A stretch of 5,552 nt of DNA from Vulcanimicrobiota bacterium (GCA_030042755.1 JASHZC010000139.1:1-5552), one strand, 5' to 3'. Shown: positions 1-5,552, counted from the first letter of the stretch. Numbers and translations: made by a program. Notes: generated from the letters alone by a model not told the origin.

Positions 1-435
1 GCATGGCTGTTGCTGCGAGGTTTACGCACGCTCGAGATGCGCGTGGAACGTCACAATGCAAACGCACTAGCCATCGCGCGTGCATTGGAAAAGCATCCGC
101 GAGTCAAACGCGTGTATTATCCTGGACTCGAAGCCCATCGGGGTCACGACGTTGCACGACGTCAAATGCGCGGATTCGGTGGATTGCTCAGCGTTGAAAT
201 CGACGGTTCGTTCCAAGACGCTCGCCGCGCAATCGATCGGCTCGCGCTCTTCCATTCCGCGGCCAGCTTGGGCGGCGTCGAGTCCCTGGTTGCGCAGCCG
301 GCCGCGATGTGGCCGGACTCAAGCGAGCTGGCCGACGCGCGCGCGATGGGAATCATTCCGTCGCTCCTCCGCCTCTCGATCGGCGTCGAGCGCGCCGACG
401 ATTTGATCGCCGACTTGGAGTCCGCGCTGGCGTGA
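1..435 (+). CDS. Cys/Met metabolism PLP-dependent enzyme, C-terminal part (5' truncated by window edge)
   Basis: This is the C-terminal third of a fold-type I PLP enzyme of the cystathionine gamma-synthase / beta-lyase / methionine gamma-lyase family, which works in cytosolic sulfur amino-acid metabolism. The frame is open from base 1, so the start and the PLP-binding lysine lie outside the window. Family signatures, in window residue numbers, are the opening AWLLLRGLRTLEMR helix, SLGGVESL at 89-96, and the terminal block at 123-143 with the LRLSIGVE core. R124 in that core is the family arginine that holds the substrate carboxylate. One oddity is that the segment after SLGGVESL reads VAQPAAMWP, where the family usually has a His-Pro-Ala-x-Met-Thr-His run. 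The fragment cannot separate synthase from lyase, so no symbol is given. The stop codon overlaps the GTG start of the next gene, which suggests translational coupling. Confidence 0.9.
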   Translation, partial: AWLLLRGLRTLEMRVERHNANALAIARALEKHPRVKRVYYPGLEAHRGHDVARRQMRGFGGLLSVEIDGSFQDARRAIDRLALFHSAASLGGVESLVAQPAAMWPDSSELADARAMGIIPSLLRLSIGVERADDLIADLESALA

Positions 436-1256
436 AGCCGTGGGAACCCGAGATCGGCGTCGACGAGCAACTTGCACGGCGCCTGATCTCCACGCAGTTT
501 CCGGAGCTTGAAGGCGTGACCATTCGGCGTATCGGTTCCGGTTGGGACAACGCGGCGTACCTCGTCGAGGAACATCTCGTCTTCCGGTTCCCACAGCGCT
601 CGATCGCGGCGCCGCTCATGGAGAAAGAACTCGCGAATCTCCCGCTGCTCGCACCCAAGCTGACCACGCGTATTCCCGTGCCGATTTTTGCGGGTGAACC
701 GCAAGACGAGTATCCTTGGCACTTCAGCGGATACGAGTTGCTGTCCGGCGCCAGCGCGTGCTCGCGCGAACTCACCGACGAAGACCGGCTTGTCTTGGCA
801 AGCGACCTGGGAACCTTTTTGCGCGCGTTGCACGACGTCGATCCGCGTCCTCTGCTCTCGGCCGGTCTGCCGCACGATACCATCGGCAAACTCGATCCGA
901 AGCGGCTCGGCGTAGATGAATCGCCGCTCGAAGGCGAAGAACGCATCGTGCACGGGGATCTGTACGCACGCCACCTGCTTCTGGATACCAAAAAAAGGCT
1001 CTGCGGTGTCATCGATTGGGGCGATCTCCACTATGGATTGCCTGCGGTCGACCTTGCCGCCGCGCATATGATGATCCCGCCGCGATTCCACCACGCGTTC
1101 TTTGCCGCATACGGTCCGGTTGACGAGCGCGTCTGGCGTTTTGCTCGTTACCGCGCTCGACATCATGCTACATACACGCTCGAATACGCGCTCGCCGGAG
1201 GTGATCGAAACCTGCAGCGCGCATGCGAGATCGCTCGGGGGTACGTTTCCGCTTGA
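432..1256 (+). CDS. APH-fold small-molecule phosphotransferase
   Basis: A predicted 274-aa cytosolic kinase of the aminoglycoside/choline phosphotransferase superfamily (APH, protein-kinase-like fold), which would transfer phosphate from ATP to a hydroxyl of a small molecule. The N-lobe shows GSGWDNAAYLV near residues 35-45, followed by LVFRFPQR. The catalytic loop is HGDLYARHLLLD, with H174, G175 and the presumed catalytic base D176. The metal-binding IDWGD is at 194-198, with D195 as the DFG-Asp equivalent. Position 181 carries His where most members have the Asn of HGDxxxxN. The frame extends upstream, but GTG at 432 is chosen because it overlaps the upstream TGA (GTGA), has GGAG at 417-420, and puts the conserved fold at a normal distance from the N-terminus. 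Earlier starts would lie inside the PLP gene. The substrate cannot be read from sequence. Linkage to a sulfur amino-acid enzyme is suggestive only, and resistance should not be assumed. Confidence 0.85.
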   Translation: MKPWEPEIGVDEQLARRLISTQFPELEGVTIRRIGSGWDNAAYLVEEHLVFRFPQRSIAAPLMEKELANLPLLAPKLTTRIPVPIFAGEPQDEYPWHFSGYELLSGASACSRELTDEDRLVLASDLGTFLRALHDVDPRPLLSAGLPHDTIGKLDPKRLGVDESPLEGEERIVHGDLYARHLLLDTKKRLCGVIDWGDLHYGLPAVDLAAAHMMIPPRFHHAFFAAYGPVDERVWRFARYRARHHATYTLEYALAGGDRNLQRACEIARGYVSA

Positions 1257-2743
1257 TCTCTTTGGTCTTCGCCGCATTGGTTTTCGCACAAGCGACGGTG
1301 CAGCCCGCACCGTCGCCGTCCGTCACGCCTGATGTTCCGGTCTACGTCGGAAATCCGGCAACGCATTTCACCGTCGAGCCGCGCATCGAAGGTTTCGATC
1401 CCGACGGGAAAGCGCGGCTCTTGCTGGTTGCGCATTTCCTTGACGCGCAAAATCAGCCGACCACGATCTTGGCCAACAGCGATCTCGACTGGACCGCCGA
1501 TCGCGGTCACGTGCAATGGCAAAATCGCATGCGCTACGGGTCTCCCGCCGCGTTGGTCCTCGTCGACACCGACGGGCCGATCGTTGCGACCGTGCATGCG
1601 AACAAACCGCCGTTGGGCACGGTCGTCGTGCACGCCGACACACGCGCGTGGAGGCAGCCGCGCGTCGTTGCGGCTGCGCTTGGGCCACACATGGTACAGA
1701 TCGGCTGGTTCCCGCGCGCTGCCACATCGGTTCGCATCGCGCGGATCGACGGGCGCGGGAAGCGCGCCGCGCTCGCAACGTTACCCGCGGGCTCGTCGAC
1801 GTATCGCGACACAACCGTCACGCCCGGGAAGCACTATCGGTACATCGTCGCTCGAGGAACCTCCGTCAACGAACTCGCCGCCGTCGCCGTGCCGGGTCCG
1901 CTGCCGATAACCGCGATTTCACTTGCATCCGGCAAGGGCATGTGGCTCTACTGGTCGGTCAATCCACTCGATGACAACTATTTTGGCAAGATGGATCCTA
2001 ACGCCATCGTCGATCAGGCCGTTAAGGCCGGGCTGCACTACGTCGAGCTGCGCACTGCGTATGGAGCGCATTGGCAAATTACGCCCGAAGCCAAGCCGAC
2101 GATCGACGCTATCATCGACGGTTTAGCGGCACACGGCATCGTTCCGATGGGTTGGACCGTGCCGCGTGAAGTGACCTTCGAGGACCTGTCTGCCTCGATG
2201 CGCACGATTGACTATCGCACGCCGAAGGGAACGCCGCTGCGAGGCATCGCGCTCGACCTCGAGCGCGGCGACGATTTTCTTGGTGCGGATCCGAACGGCT
2301 TGGATGCGCTTTGGATGTACGAGATGTATCTACGCGAGGCTGTTGGTCCGAATTACCTCATCGTCGCCACCGTCGAAGATCCGTTCTTCGAACATCTCGA
2401 CGACACGAAATATCCGTTTCCACAGGTTGCTCGTTACGCGAGCGTCTTACAGCCGATGTCGTATTGGCGCATGATGGTTCGGCATACGACCCTCTCTCCG
2501 TCTGTCGTCGGCGACATGATGCACAGCGCGTACACGACGCTGCTCGCGGACGCCGGTCGAGCGATTCCGATCTCGATCGGCGGGCAAACGACCGCGGAAG
2601 GGCGGAACGGCTATCCGCCAGCAGACGAAATCACCGCGAGCCTCGAGGCGAGCAAAGCCGCCGGCGCAATCGGCGTGTGCTTTTTCGACTGGGATGGAAC
2701 GCAGCCGTATCAGTGGAGCGCCATCGGCGACTACCACTGGTAG
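1223..2743 (+). CDS. Exported protein: beta domain, FN3-like domain and glycoside-hydrolase-like TIM barrel
   Basis: A 506-aa protein with a signal peptide: basic n-region (residues 1-10, four Arg), hydrophobic core LISLVFAALVFA, and an AQA cleavage motif near residue 24. It is probably secreted or periplasmic. Residues about 35-140 look like an Ig-like beta domain. Residues about 146-223 resemble a fibronectin-III domain (PRVVAAALG, then IGWFP, then a TPGKHYRYIVAR strand). Residues 237-506 show eight strand-like segments of a TIM barrel: GMWLYW (239), YVELR (273), GIVPMGW (305), GIALDLE (341-347), YLIVATVEDP (378), QPMSYWR (410), IPISIGGQT (448) and IGVCFFDW (483-490). D345, E347, E385 and D489 at strand ends are candidate catalytic acids. 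The fold resembles putative glycosidases; activity is inferred. ATG 1223 is the first start after an in-frame TGA at 1202 and is needed for the basic n-region. A strong GGAGGTGATC lies at 1197-1206, but 16 nt away. The gene overlaps the kinase by 34 nt. Confidence 0.8.
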   Translation: MRDRSGVRFRLISLVFAALVFAQATVQPAPSPSVTPDVPVYVGNPATHFTVEPRIEGFDPDGKARLLLVAHFLDAQNQPTTILANSDLDWTADRGHVQWQNRMRYGSPAALVLVDTDGPIVATVHANKPPLGTVVVHADTRAWRQPRVVAAALGPHMVQIGWFPRAATSVRIARIDGRGKRAALATLPAGSSTYRDTTVTPGKHYRYIVARGTSVNELAAVAVPGPLPITAISLASGKGMWLYWSVNPLDDNYFGKMDPNAIVDQAVKAGLHYVELRTAYGAHWQITPEAKPTIDAIIDGLAAHGIVPMGWTVPREVTFEDLSASMRTIDYRTPKGTPLRGIALDLERGDDFLGADPNGLDALWMYEMYLREAVGPNYLIVATVEDPFFEHLDDTKYPFPQVARYASVLQPMSYWRMMVRHTTLSPSVVGDMMHSAYTTLLADAGRAIPISIGGQTTAEGRNGYPPADEITASLEASKAAGAIGVCFFDWDGTQPYQWSAIGDYHW

Positions 2744-2751
2744 CGCATTTT
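2727..2751 (+). terminator. Candidate intrinsic terminator on the stop codon
   Basis: GCG (2727-2729) and CTACC (2731-2735) pair with GGTAG (2739-2743) and CGC (2744-2746). This gives an 8-bp stem with one bulged A (2730) and an ACT loop. A2747 and then TTTT (2748-2751) follow. The stem includes the TAG stop of the exported-protein gene. The T tract is short, so strength is uncertain. The reverse strand has no T run after the same hairpin, so it would not be expected to stop the convergent gene equally well. Confidence 0.4.
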
Positions 2752-2754
2752 GCC

Positions 2755-3621
2755 CTAAGGCACGCCGAGATAGGTGGCGAGATTTGCGCCGCGGTCGATT
2801 TCGACGTCGATCTCGCCTTTCGCTGACGTCAGAATCGTCGTTACTCCGGGTCCGTGTCCGGCAACGAACGAACGCCCATGCGAGACAATGCCGACGGAGA
2901 TCGCGCCGCTGCGGTAGATGCGACCGTATGAATTGTCGGCATCCTTGATCGCGACGATGTCGCCGAGGCGTAGTTCGCGCAGCCCGTACTCTTCCGCTAT
3001 CGCATCGTCGAACGTTTGAATGTCGTAATCGCCGCGAACGACCGTCGCCCGGCCGAGCCCCGAGCCCATGACCGCTGCCGGCACGATTCGCGCAACGCGA
3101 ACGTGCAAGCGATCGCCCCGCATTTCCATGCCCATGCGAGCGAGTAGATCCGGATCGAGATTGAAGACCTTCACGTTCGGAAGATCGAGAAAACGCATTC
3201 CAAGTCCGCAGGACCACACGGTGATTCGATCGCCGATCGTCATGAGTCGCATCACGTCCGGCGCGAAGTCGATCAAAACGTGCTCGACGCCGCCGTGCTT
3301 TCCGGTGACGTGCCCACGCTGGCCCTTTGCATCGCCCGATGTAACGATGGCTTCGTTTCCGATGCACGAAAGAACGTTGAGCGTCGTGTTCGGCGCGTCG
3401 TCGGGATGCTTGACGGTAACGGCCGGCTCGATGTGATCGGCCATGAATCCAAAGGCCGAATCGCCGATACGCACGTTCGGCACGATACCGCCGACCGACG
3501 GGATGATAAACGGCTGGCCGTCGAAACTCACGTCGTACAGGCCGCTGTTGACCAGCATAGGCGCAATCTCGCCGGTTACGGCAGAAACCACAAGTTCTTC
3601 ACGGTTGATGCGTAAGGACAA
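2755..3621 (-). CDS. DUF4438 family protein of unknown function
   Basis: A 288-aa protein without signal peptide or membrane segment, so probably cytosolic. It matches my recollection of the DUF4438 family, which has structural representatives (a Thermotoga protein) but no assigned activity. Visible conserved-looking blocks are VGGIVPNVRIGDSAFGFMAD at 43-62 followed by H63, E65 and P66; GHVTGKHGGVEHVLIDF at 103-119; CGLGMRFLDLPNVKVFNLDP at 138-157; GDIVAIKDADNSYGRIYRSG at 220-239; and SHGRSFVAGHGPGV at 247-260. Clustered Gly, His and Asp residues suggest a binding or catalytic site, possibly metal-dependent, which is inference only. The start is TTG at 3621: an in-frame TGA lies just upstream, and GGGGG sits 7 nt before the TTG (bases 3633-3629). 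The next ATG would remove 21 conserved-looking residues. It is transcribed divergently from queD and convergently with the exported-protein gene. Confidence 0.8.
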   Translation of the reverse strand: MSLRINREELVVSAVTGEIAPMLVNSGLYDVSFDGQPFIIPSVGGIVPNVRIGDSAFGFMADHIEPAVTVKHPDDAPNTTLNVLSCIGNEAIVTSGDAKGQRGHVTGKHGGVEHVLIDFAPDVMRLMTIGDRITVWSCGLGMRFLDLPNVKVFNLDPDLLARMGMEMRGDRLHVRVARIVPAAVMGSGLGRATVVRGDYDIQTFDDAIAEEYGLRELRLGDIVAIKDADNSYGRIYRSGAISVGIVSHGRSFVAGHGPGVTTILTSAKGEIDVEIDRGANLATYLGVP

Positions 3622-3664
3622 CGGACAACCCCCGTTCAGGCGAGAACGATGCTGACGGCTCTCT
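3622..3664. promoter_or_regulatory. 43-bp divergent intergenic region with inverted repeat
   Basis: This gap separates the start codons of the DUF4438 gene (- strand) and queD (+ strand). It contains a perfect dyad, CGTTC (3633-3637), AGGCGA spacer, GAACG (3644-3648). The dyad abuts the GGGGG ribosome-binding site of the DUF4438 gene. No clear -35/-10 boxes fit inside the gap, so promoters for one or both genes probably extend into the opposite coding region. The dyad could be a regulator-binding operator or a short RNA hairpin in either leader. With arms of only 5 bp, chance occurrence is possible. Confidence 0.4.
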
Positions 3665-4039
3665 ATGCAGATTCGAAAACACTTCCGCTTTGAGGCGGCT
3701 CACACACTTCCGTACCACCAGGGAAAATGTTCCCGCGCACACGGACATTCCTACCGGCTCGAGGTGGCAGTGCGCGGCCCGCTGCACTCGGAAGGCCCCT
3801 CTCGCGGCATGATCCAGGACTTTGAGACTATTCGAGAGATCGTGCGCACCCAAGCGATCGACGCGCTGGATCACCAGAACCTCAATGATTTCATCGAAAA
3901 TCCGACCGCCGAACACATCGTGATGTGGATTTGGCGACGTCTCGATGCGCAGCTCGAGGGCCTCGATGAACTGGTCCTTTGGGAGACGGTCACGAGCTGC
4001 GCCGTATTGCGCCGTTCCGATTTCGGGCCGAACGCGTAA
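3665..4039 (+). CDS. queD: 6-carboxy-5,6,7,8-tetrahydropterin synthase (QueD)
   Basis: A 124-aa cytosolic enzyme of the 6-pyruvoyltetrahydropterin synthase fold. It converts 7,8-dihydroneopterin triphosphate to 6-carboxytetrahydropterin, the first dedicated step after GTP cyclohydrolase in making preQ0/queuosine. Active-site residues are all present: zinc ligands H13 (FEAAH), H26 and H28 (AHGH); catalytic C22; the D69-H70 pair in LDHQNLND; PTAEH at 80-84; and E107 in LWETVTS, which holds the pterin ring. The CxxxHGH spacing and short length match bacterial QueD rather than mammalian PTPS. ATG 3665 is chosen because MQIRKHFRFEAAH is the normal family N-terminus; no good ribosome-binding site precedes it. 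It heads a + strand run, with queE starting 11 nt after its stop, so both steps are likely made from one transcript. Confidence 0.95.
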   Translation: MQIRKHFRFEAAHTLPYHQGKCSRAHGHSYRLEVAVRGPLHSEGPSRGMIQDFETIREIVRTQAIDALDHQNLNDFIENPTAEHIVMWIWRRLDAQLEGLDELVLWETVTSCAVLRRSDFGPNA

Positions 4040-4050
4040 CGTTTTTTACC

Positions 4051-4626
4051 ATGTTGCAGCTTTCCGAGATCTTCTACAGCATCCAAGGCGAGGGAACGTG
4101 GACCGGCACGCCTGCCGTGTTCGTGCGGTTGGCCGGGTGCAATCTCGCGTGTGATTTTTGCGACACCGATTATTCACTCAAATTCTTTGCCGGCGTGGAC
4201 GACGTCGTCCGCAAGGTGCGTGAAATAGGCGGCGACTGCCCGATGGTGATTCTCACCGGCGGCGAACCACTGGCACAGGCGGAGACGCCGGCGCTCATCG
4301 ACGCACTCCGCGCCGACGGACGCCGCGTGCACATCGAATCAAACGGGACGATCTTCACCGAGCTGCCAGATGACGTGTGGCTCTGCGTCTCGCCGAAAGA
4401 GCGCGTCGACCCGCGCATGGCAGAGCGTGCGGACGAGGCAAAATTTATCGTCGACGAGCGCGTGCCCGAAGAGCACTTGCCGATCTTTGCCGGTAAGCCG
4501 GTGATTCTGCTGCAACCCGAGGGAAATAAACGCAAGAATGTCGAGCTCGCGCTCGAATATGCGAAGGCGCACCCCAAACGATTTCGCCTATCTTTGCAAA
4601 CACACAAGATGATCGGAGTTCGATGA
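4051..4626 (+). CDS. queE: 7-carboxy-7-deazaguanine synthase (QueE), radical SAM
   Basis: A 191-aa radical SAM enzyme that converts 6-carboxytetrahydropterin, the QueD product, to 7-carboxy-7-deazaguanine, the precursor of preQ0. Family marks are SEIFYSIQGEGTWTGTPAVF near the N-terminus; the cluster motif CNLACDFC with C30, C34 and C37 (CX3CX2C, binding the [4Fe-4S] cluster); GGEP at 70-73, which contacts SAM; an ESNGT segment; and the C-terminal QTHK at 183-186. It is at the short end for the family (E. coli QueE is about 220 aa). The frame opens at 3979, but ATG 4051 is chosen because the conserved N-terminus begins there and the earlier ATG lies inside queD. No clear Shine-Dalgarno precedes it; a T6 run at 4042-4047 sits in the 11-nt gap. 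The stop overlaps the mqnB start (ATGA), implying coupled translation. Confidence 0.95.
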   Translation: MLQLSEIFYSIQGEGTWTGTPAVFVRLAGCNLACDFCDTDYSLKFFAGVDDVVRKVREIGGDCPMVILTGGEPLAQAETPALIDALRADGRRVHIESNGTIFTELPDDVWLCVSPKERVDPRMAERADEAKFIVDERVPEEHLPIFAGKPVILLQPEGNKRKNVELALEYAKAHPKRFRLSLQTHKMIGVR

Positions 4627-5240
4627 TCCTGTTAGTCGGCGCGGTTGCGCAAGAGGTGGATTGGCTCGGCTCGCGAGCGGACGTCGAGACGCTCATTTGC
4701 GGCCTCGGCCCCGTCGAGGCTGCAGCGCGGGTAGCGCGAGCGCTGGCAACGCGGCGTTACGACGTCGTCGTCAACGCCGGCATCGCGGGCGCTTTCCCCG
4801 GTGTTGCCGACGTCGGCGATGGCGTCGTCGTTGGCGAAGAACTCTTCGAACTGAATCTCGAGGACGGCAGTGCGATCGTCTTGCCGCCGGGCACGTTGGT
4901 GGCCGATCGCGTGCCCGCCGACACTCAGTTGATCGAAGCCGTCACGGCCTTGGGGTTCCCGCTCGTGCGCGGCATTACCGTATCGCGCGCTACATCGACC
5001 GATTCGACGGCTGCACGTCTGCAACAGCGTGGTGCTGAGATCGAAACGATGGAAGGTTTTGCGGTGATCCGCGCGGCGCAGCTCGCCGGCGTTCCCGCGA
5101 TCGAGGTCCGCGGCATCTCGAACATCGTGGGCGATCGCGAGAAGAGCCGCTGGGATTTCGCCGCTGGAGTCTCAGGTTTGCGCAAAGTGCTCAACGCGAC
5201 ACTCGATTTGCTCCACACATCCCCTTCGTATGCCGACTGA
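4623..5240 (+). CDS. mqnB: Futalosine hydrolase (MqnB)
   Basis: A 205-aa nucleosidase of the PNP/MTA-SAH nucleosidase fold. MqnB cleaves futalosine to dehypoxanthine futalosine and hypoxanthine in the alternative menaquinone pathway, in the cytosol. Visible marks are the N-terminal MILLVGAVAQEVDWL strand; VVVNAGIAGAF around residues 48-58; a METxEGF-like nucleoside-binding block, here ETMEGFA with M143-E144; and RGISNIVGDR at 163-172, where the residue corresponding to the purine-contacting Asp of relatives is N167. That Asn in a GISN-IVGDR block is typical of futalosine hydrolases, as opposed to the SD of MTA/SAH nucleosidases. The neighbour mqnD confirms the pathway. ATG 4623 overlaps the queE stop (ATGA) and has GGAG at 4615-4618, 4 nt away. 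The 3' end overlaps the next gene by 11 nt. Confidence 0.88.
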   Translation: MILLVGAVAQEVDWLGSRADVETLICGLGPVEAAARVARALATRRYDVVVNAGIAGAFPGVADVGDGVVVGEELFELNLEDGSAIVLPPGTLVADRVPADTQLIEAVTALGFPLVRGITVSRATSTDSTAARLQQRGAEIETMEGFAVIRAAQLAGVPAIEVRGISNIVGDREKSRWDFAAGVSGLRKVLNATLDLLHTSPSYAD

Positions 5241-5552
5241 CGTACGCACGCACACGCTCGCATATTCGCCATGCCCTAACGATACGTACGTCTTCGCGGC
5301 GCTGACGAACGGCCTGCTCAATGACGCCCCGCCGGTGCGCGTACACTTCGCCGATATCGAAGAGCTCAACGATGCGGCGGCCCGGGCCGAATACGAGCTG
5401 ACGAAAGTGAGCTACGGAGCGATCCCCTATCTTATGCGCGACTATCGCATCCTGCGCTCCGGCGGCGCGCTTGGTCGCGGTTGCGGGCCTCTGGTCGTCA
5501 CGCGACCTGGTGCGGCTTCTTCGCTCGCGGGCGTGCGCGATCTACGGGTCGC
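5230..5552 (+). CDS. mqnD: 1,4-dihydroxy-6-naphthoate synthase (MqnD), N-terminal part (3' truncated by window edge)
   Basis: The first 107 residues of MqnD, the periplasmic-binding-protein-fold enzyme that turns cyclic dehypoxanthine futalosine into 1,4-dihydroxy-6-naphthoate in the futalosine menaquinone pathway. The signature SPCPNDTYVFAAL occupies residues 13-25; ELTKVSYGAIPYL is at 56-68 and SGGALGRGCGPLVV at 77-90. These last two are ligand-binding segments shared with MqnA, but the SPCPNDT start marks MqnD. No signal peptide is present, as expected for the cytosolic enzyme. ATG 5230 is the only reasonable start in frame; it lies 11 nt inside mqnB in a different frame and lacks an obvious ribosome-binding site, suggesting translation coupled to mqnB. 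The frame remains open to the window edge. Confidence 0.93.
   Translation, partial: MPTDVRTHTLAYSPCPNDTYVFAALTNGLLNDAPPVRVHFADIEELNDAAARAEYELTKVSYGAIPYLMRDYRILRSGGALGRGCGPLVVTRPGAASSLAGVRDLRV

Noticed and set aside
990..996. A7 run in the kinase gene as a programmed frameshift or a broken frame
   Set aside because: The frame reads on normally through the conserved IDWGD motif, so no frameshift is needed. Transcript slippage is possible but nothing suggests it is used.
432..1256. Antibiotic resistance kinase
   Set aside because: Only general APH-fold motifs are visible. The setting is metabolic, with no mobile element, and the fold covers many substrates.
162..1310. A 382-codon open frame on the - strand opposite the PLP and kinase genes
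   Set aside because: Its product shows no recognisable domain or motif, while both + strand frames there carry clear family signatures. Long antisense frames are common in GC-rich coding DNA.
2447..3367. A 306-codon open frame on the - strand crossing the end of the exported-protein gene and most of the DUF4438 gene
   Set aside because: The product is extremely Arg-rich and low in hydrophobic residues, typical of an out-of-frame read of GC-rich DNA. The DUF4438 frame explains the region.
3622..3664. A preQ1 riboswitch in front of the queuosine-precursor genes
   Set aside because: The leader is only 43 bp and lacks a recognisable preQ1 aptamer layout (small stem-loop followed by an A-rich tail and expression platform).
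4013..4047. Hairpin-like CGTT-CCG-ATTT-CGG-GCCG-AACG followed by T6, between queD and queE, as a terminator or attenuator
   Set aside because: The stem has a 4-nt bulge on one side and 7 nt separate it from the T run, so it does not fit an intrinsic terminator. The genes on both sides belong to one pathway.

Overview
The window is a gene-dense, GC-rich bacterial stretch with almost no non-coding DNA. It holds seven protein genes in three transcription blocks. I see no tRNA, rRNA, CRISPR array or mobile element. No stretch longer than 43 bases lacks a gene. Several starts are non-ATG (GTG at 432, TTG at 3621) and several neighbours overlap. The organism uses the futalosine route to menaquinone, shown by mqnB and mqnD, and makes the queuosine/7-deazaguanine precursor. 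That pairing fits several free-living phyla (for example Acidobacteria, Deinococcota, Actinobacteria, or uncultured lineages such as Eremiobacterota/WPS-2). Eremiobacterota is only a guess from general style; no marker gene here fixes the taxon.

Block 1 (+ strand, 1-2743) has three genes. It opens with the C-terminal part of a Cys/Met-metabolism PLP enzyme (cystathionine gamma-synthase/lyase family). A small-molecule kinase of the aminoglycoside/choline phosphotransferase fold follows, joined by a GTGA stop/start overlap. The third gene overlaps the kinase by 34 nt and encodes an exported protein with an N-terminal beta domain, a fibronectin-III-like domain and a C-terminal TIM barrel resembling glycoside hydrolases. 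A bulged hairpin followed by four T residues lies on its stop codon and is a candidate terminator.

Block 2 (- strand, 3621-2755) is one gene for a DUF4438-family protein of unknown function. It converges on block 1 with 11 bp between stop codons.

Block 3 (+ strand, 3665 to the right edge) is queD-queE-mqnB-mqnD. QueD and QueE catalyse successive steps from 7,8-dihydroneopterin triphosphate to 7-carboxy-7-deazaguanine. MqnB and MqnD act in the futalosine menaquinone pathway. The four genes are 11 nt apart or overlapping, so they are probably co-transcribed. Blocks 2 and 3 diverge from a 43-bp gap containing a CGTTC-N6-GAACG dyad, a plausible shared operator.

Nothing here amounts to a clearly new system. 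The best leads are the uncharacterised exported barrel protein, the DUF4438 gene beside queD, the dyad between them, and the joining of deazaguanine and menaquinone genes in one transcript.
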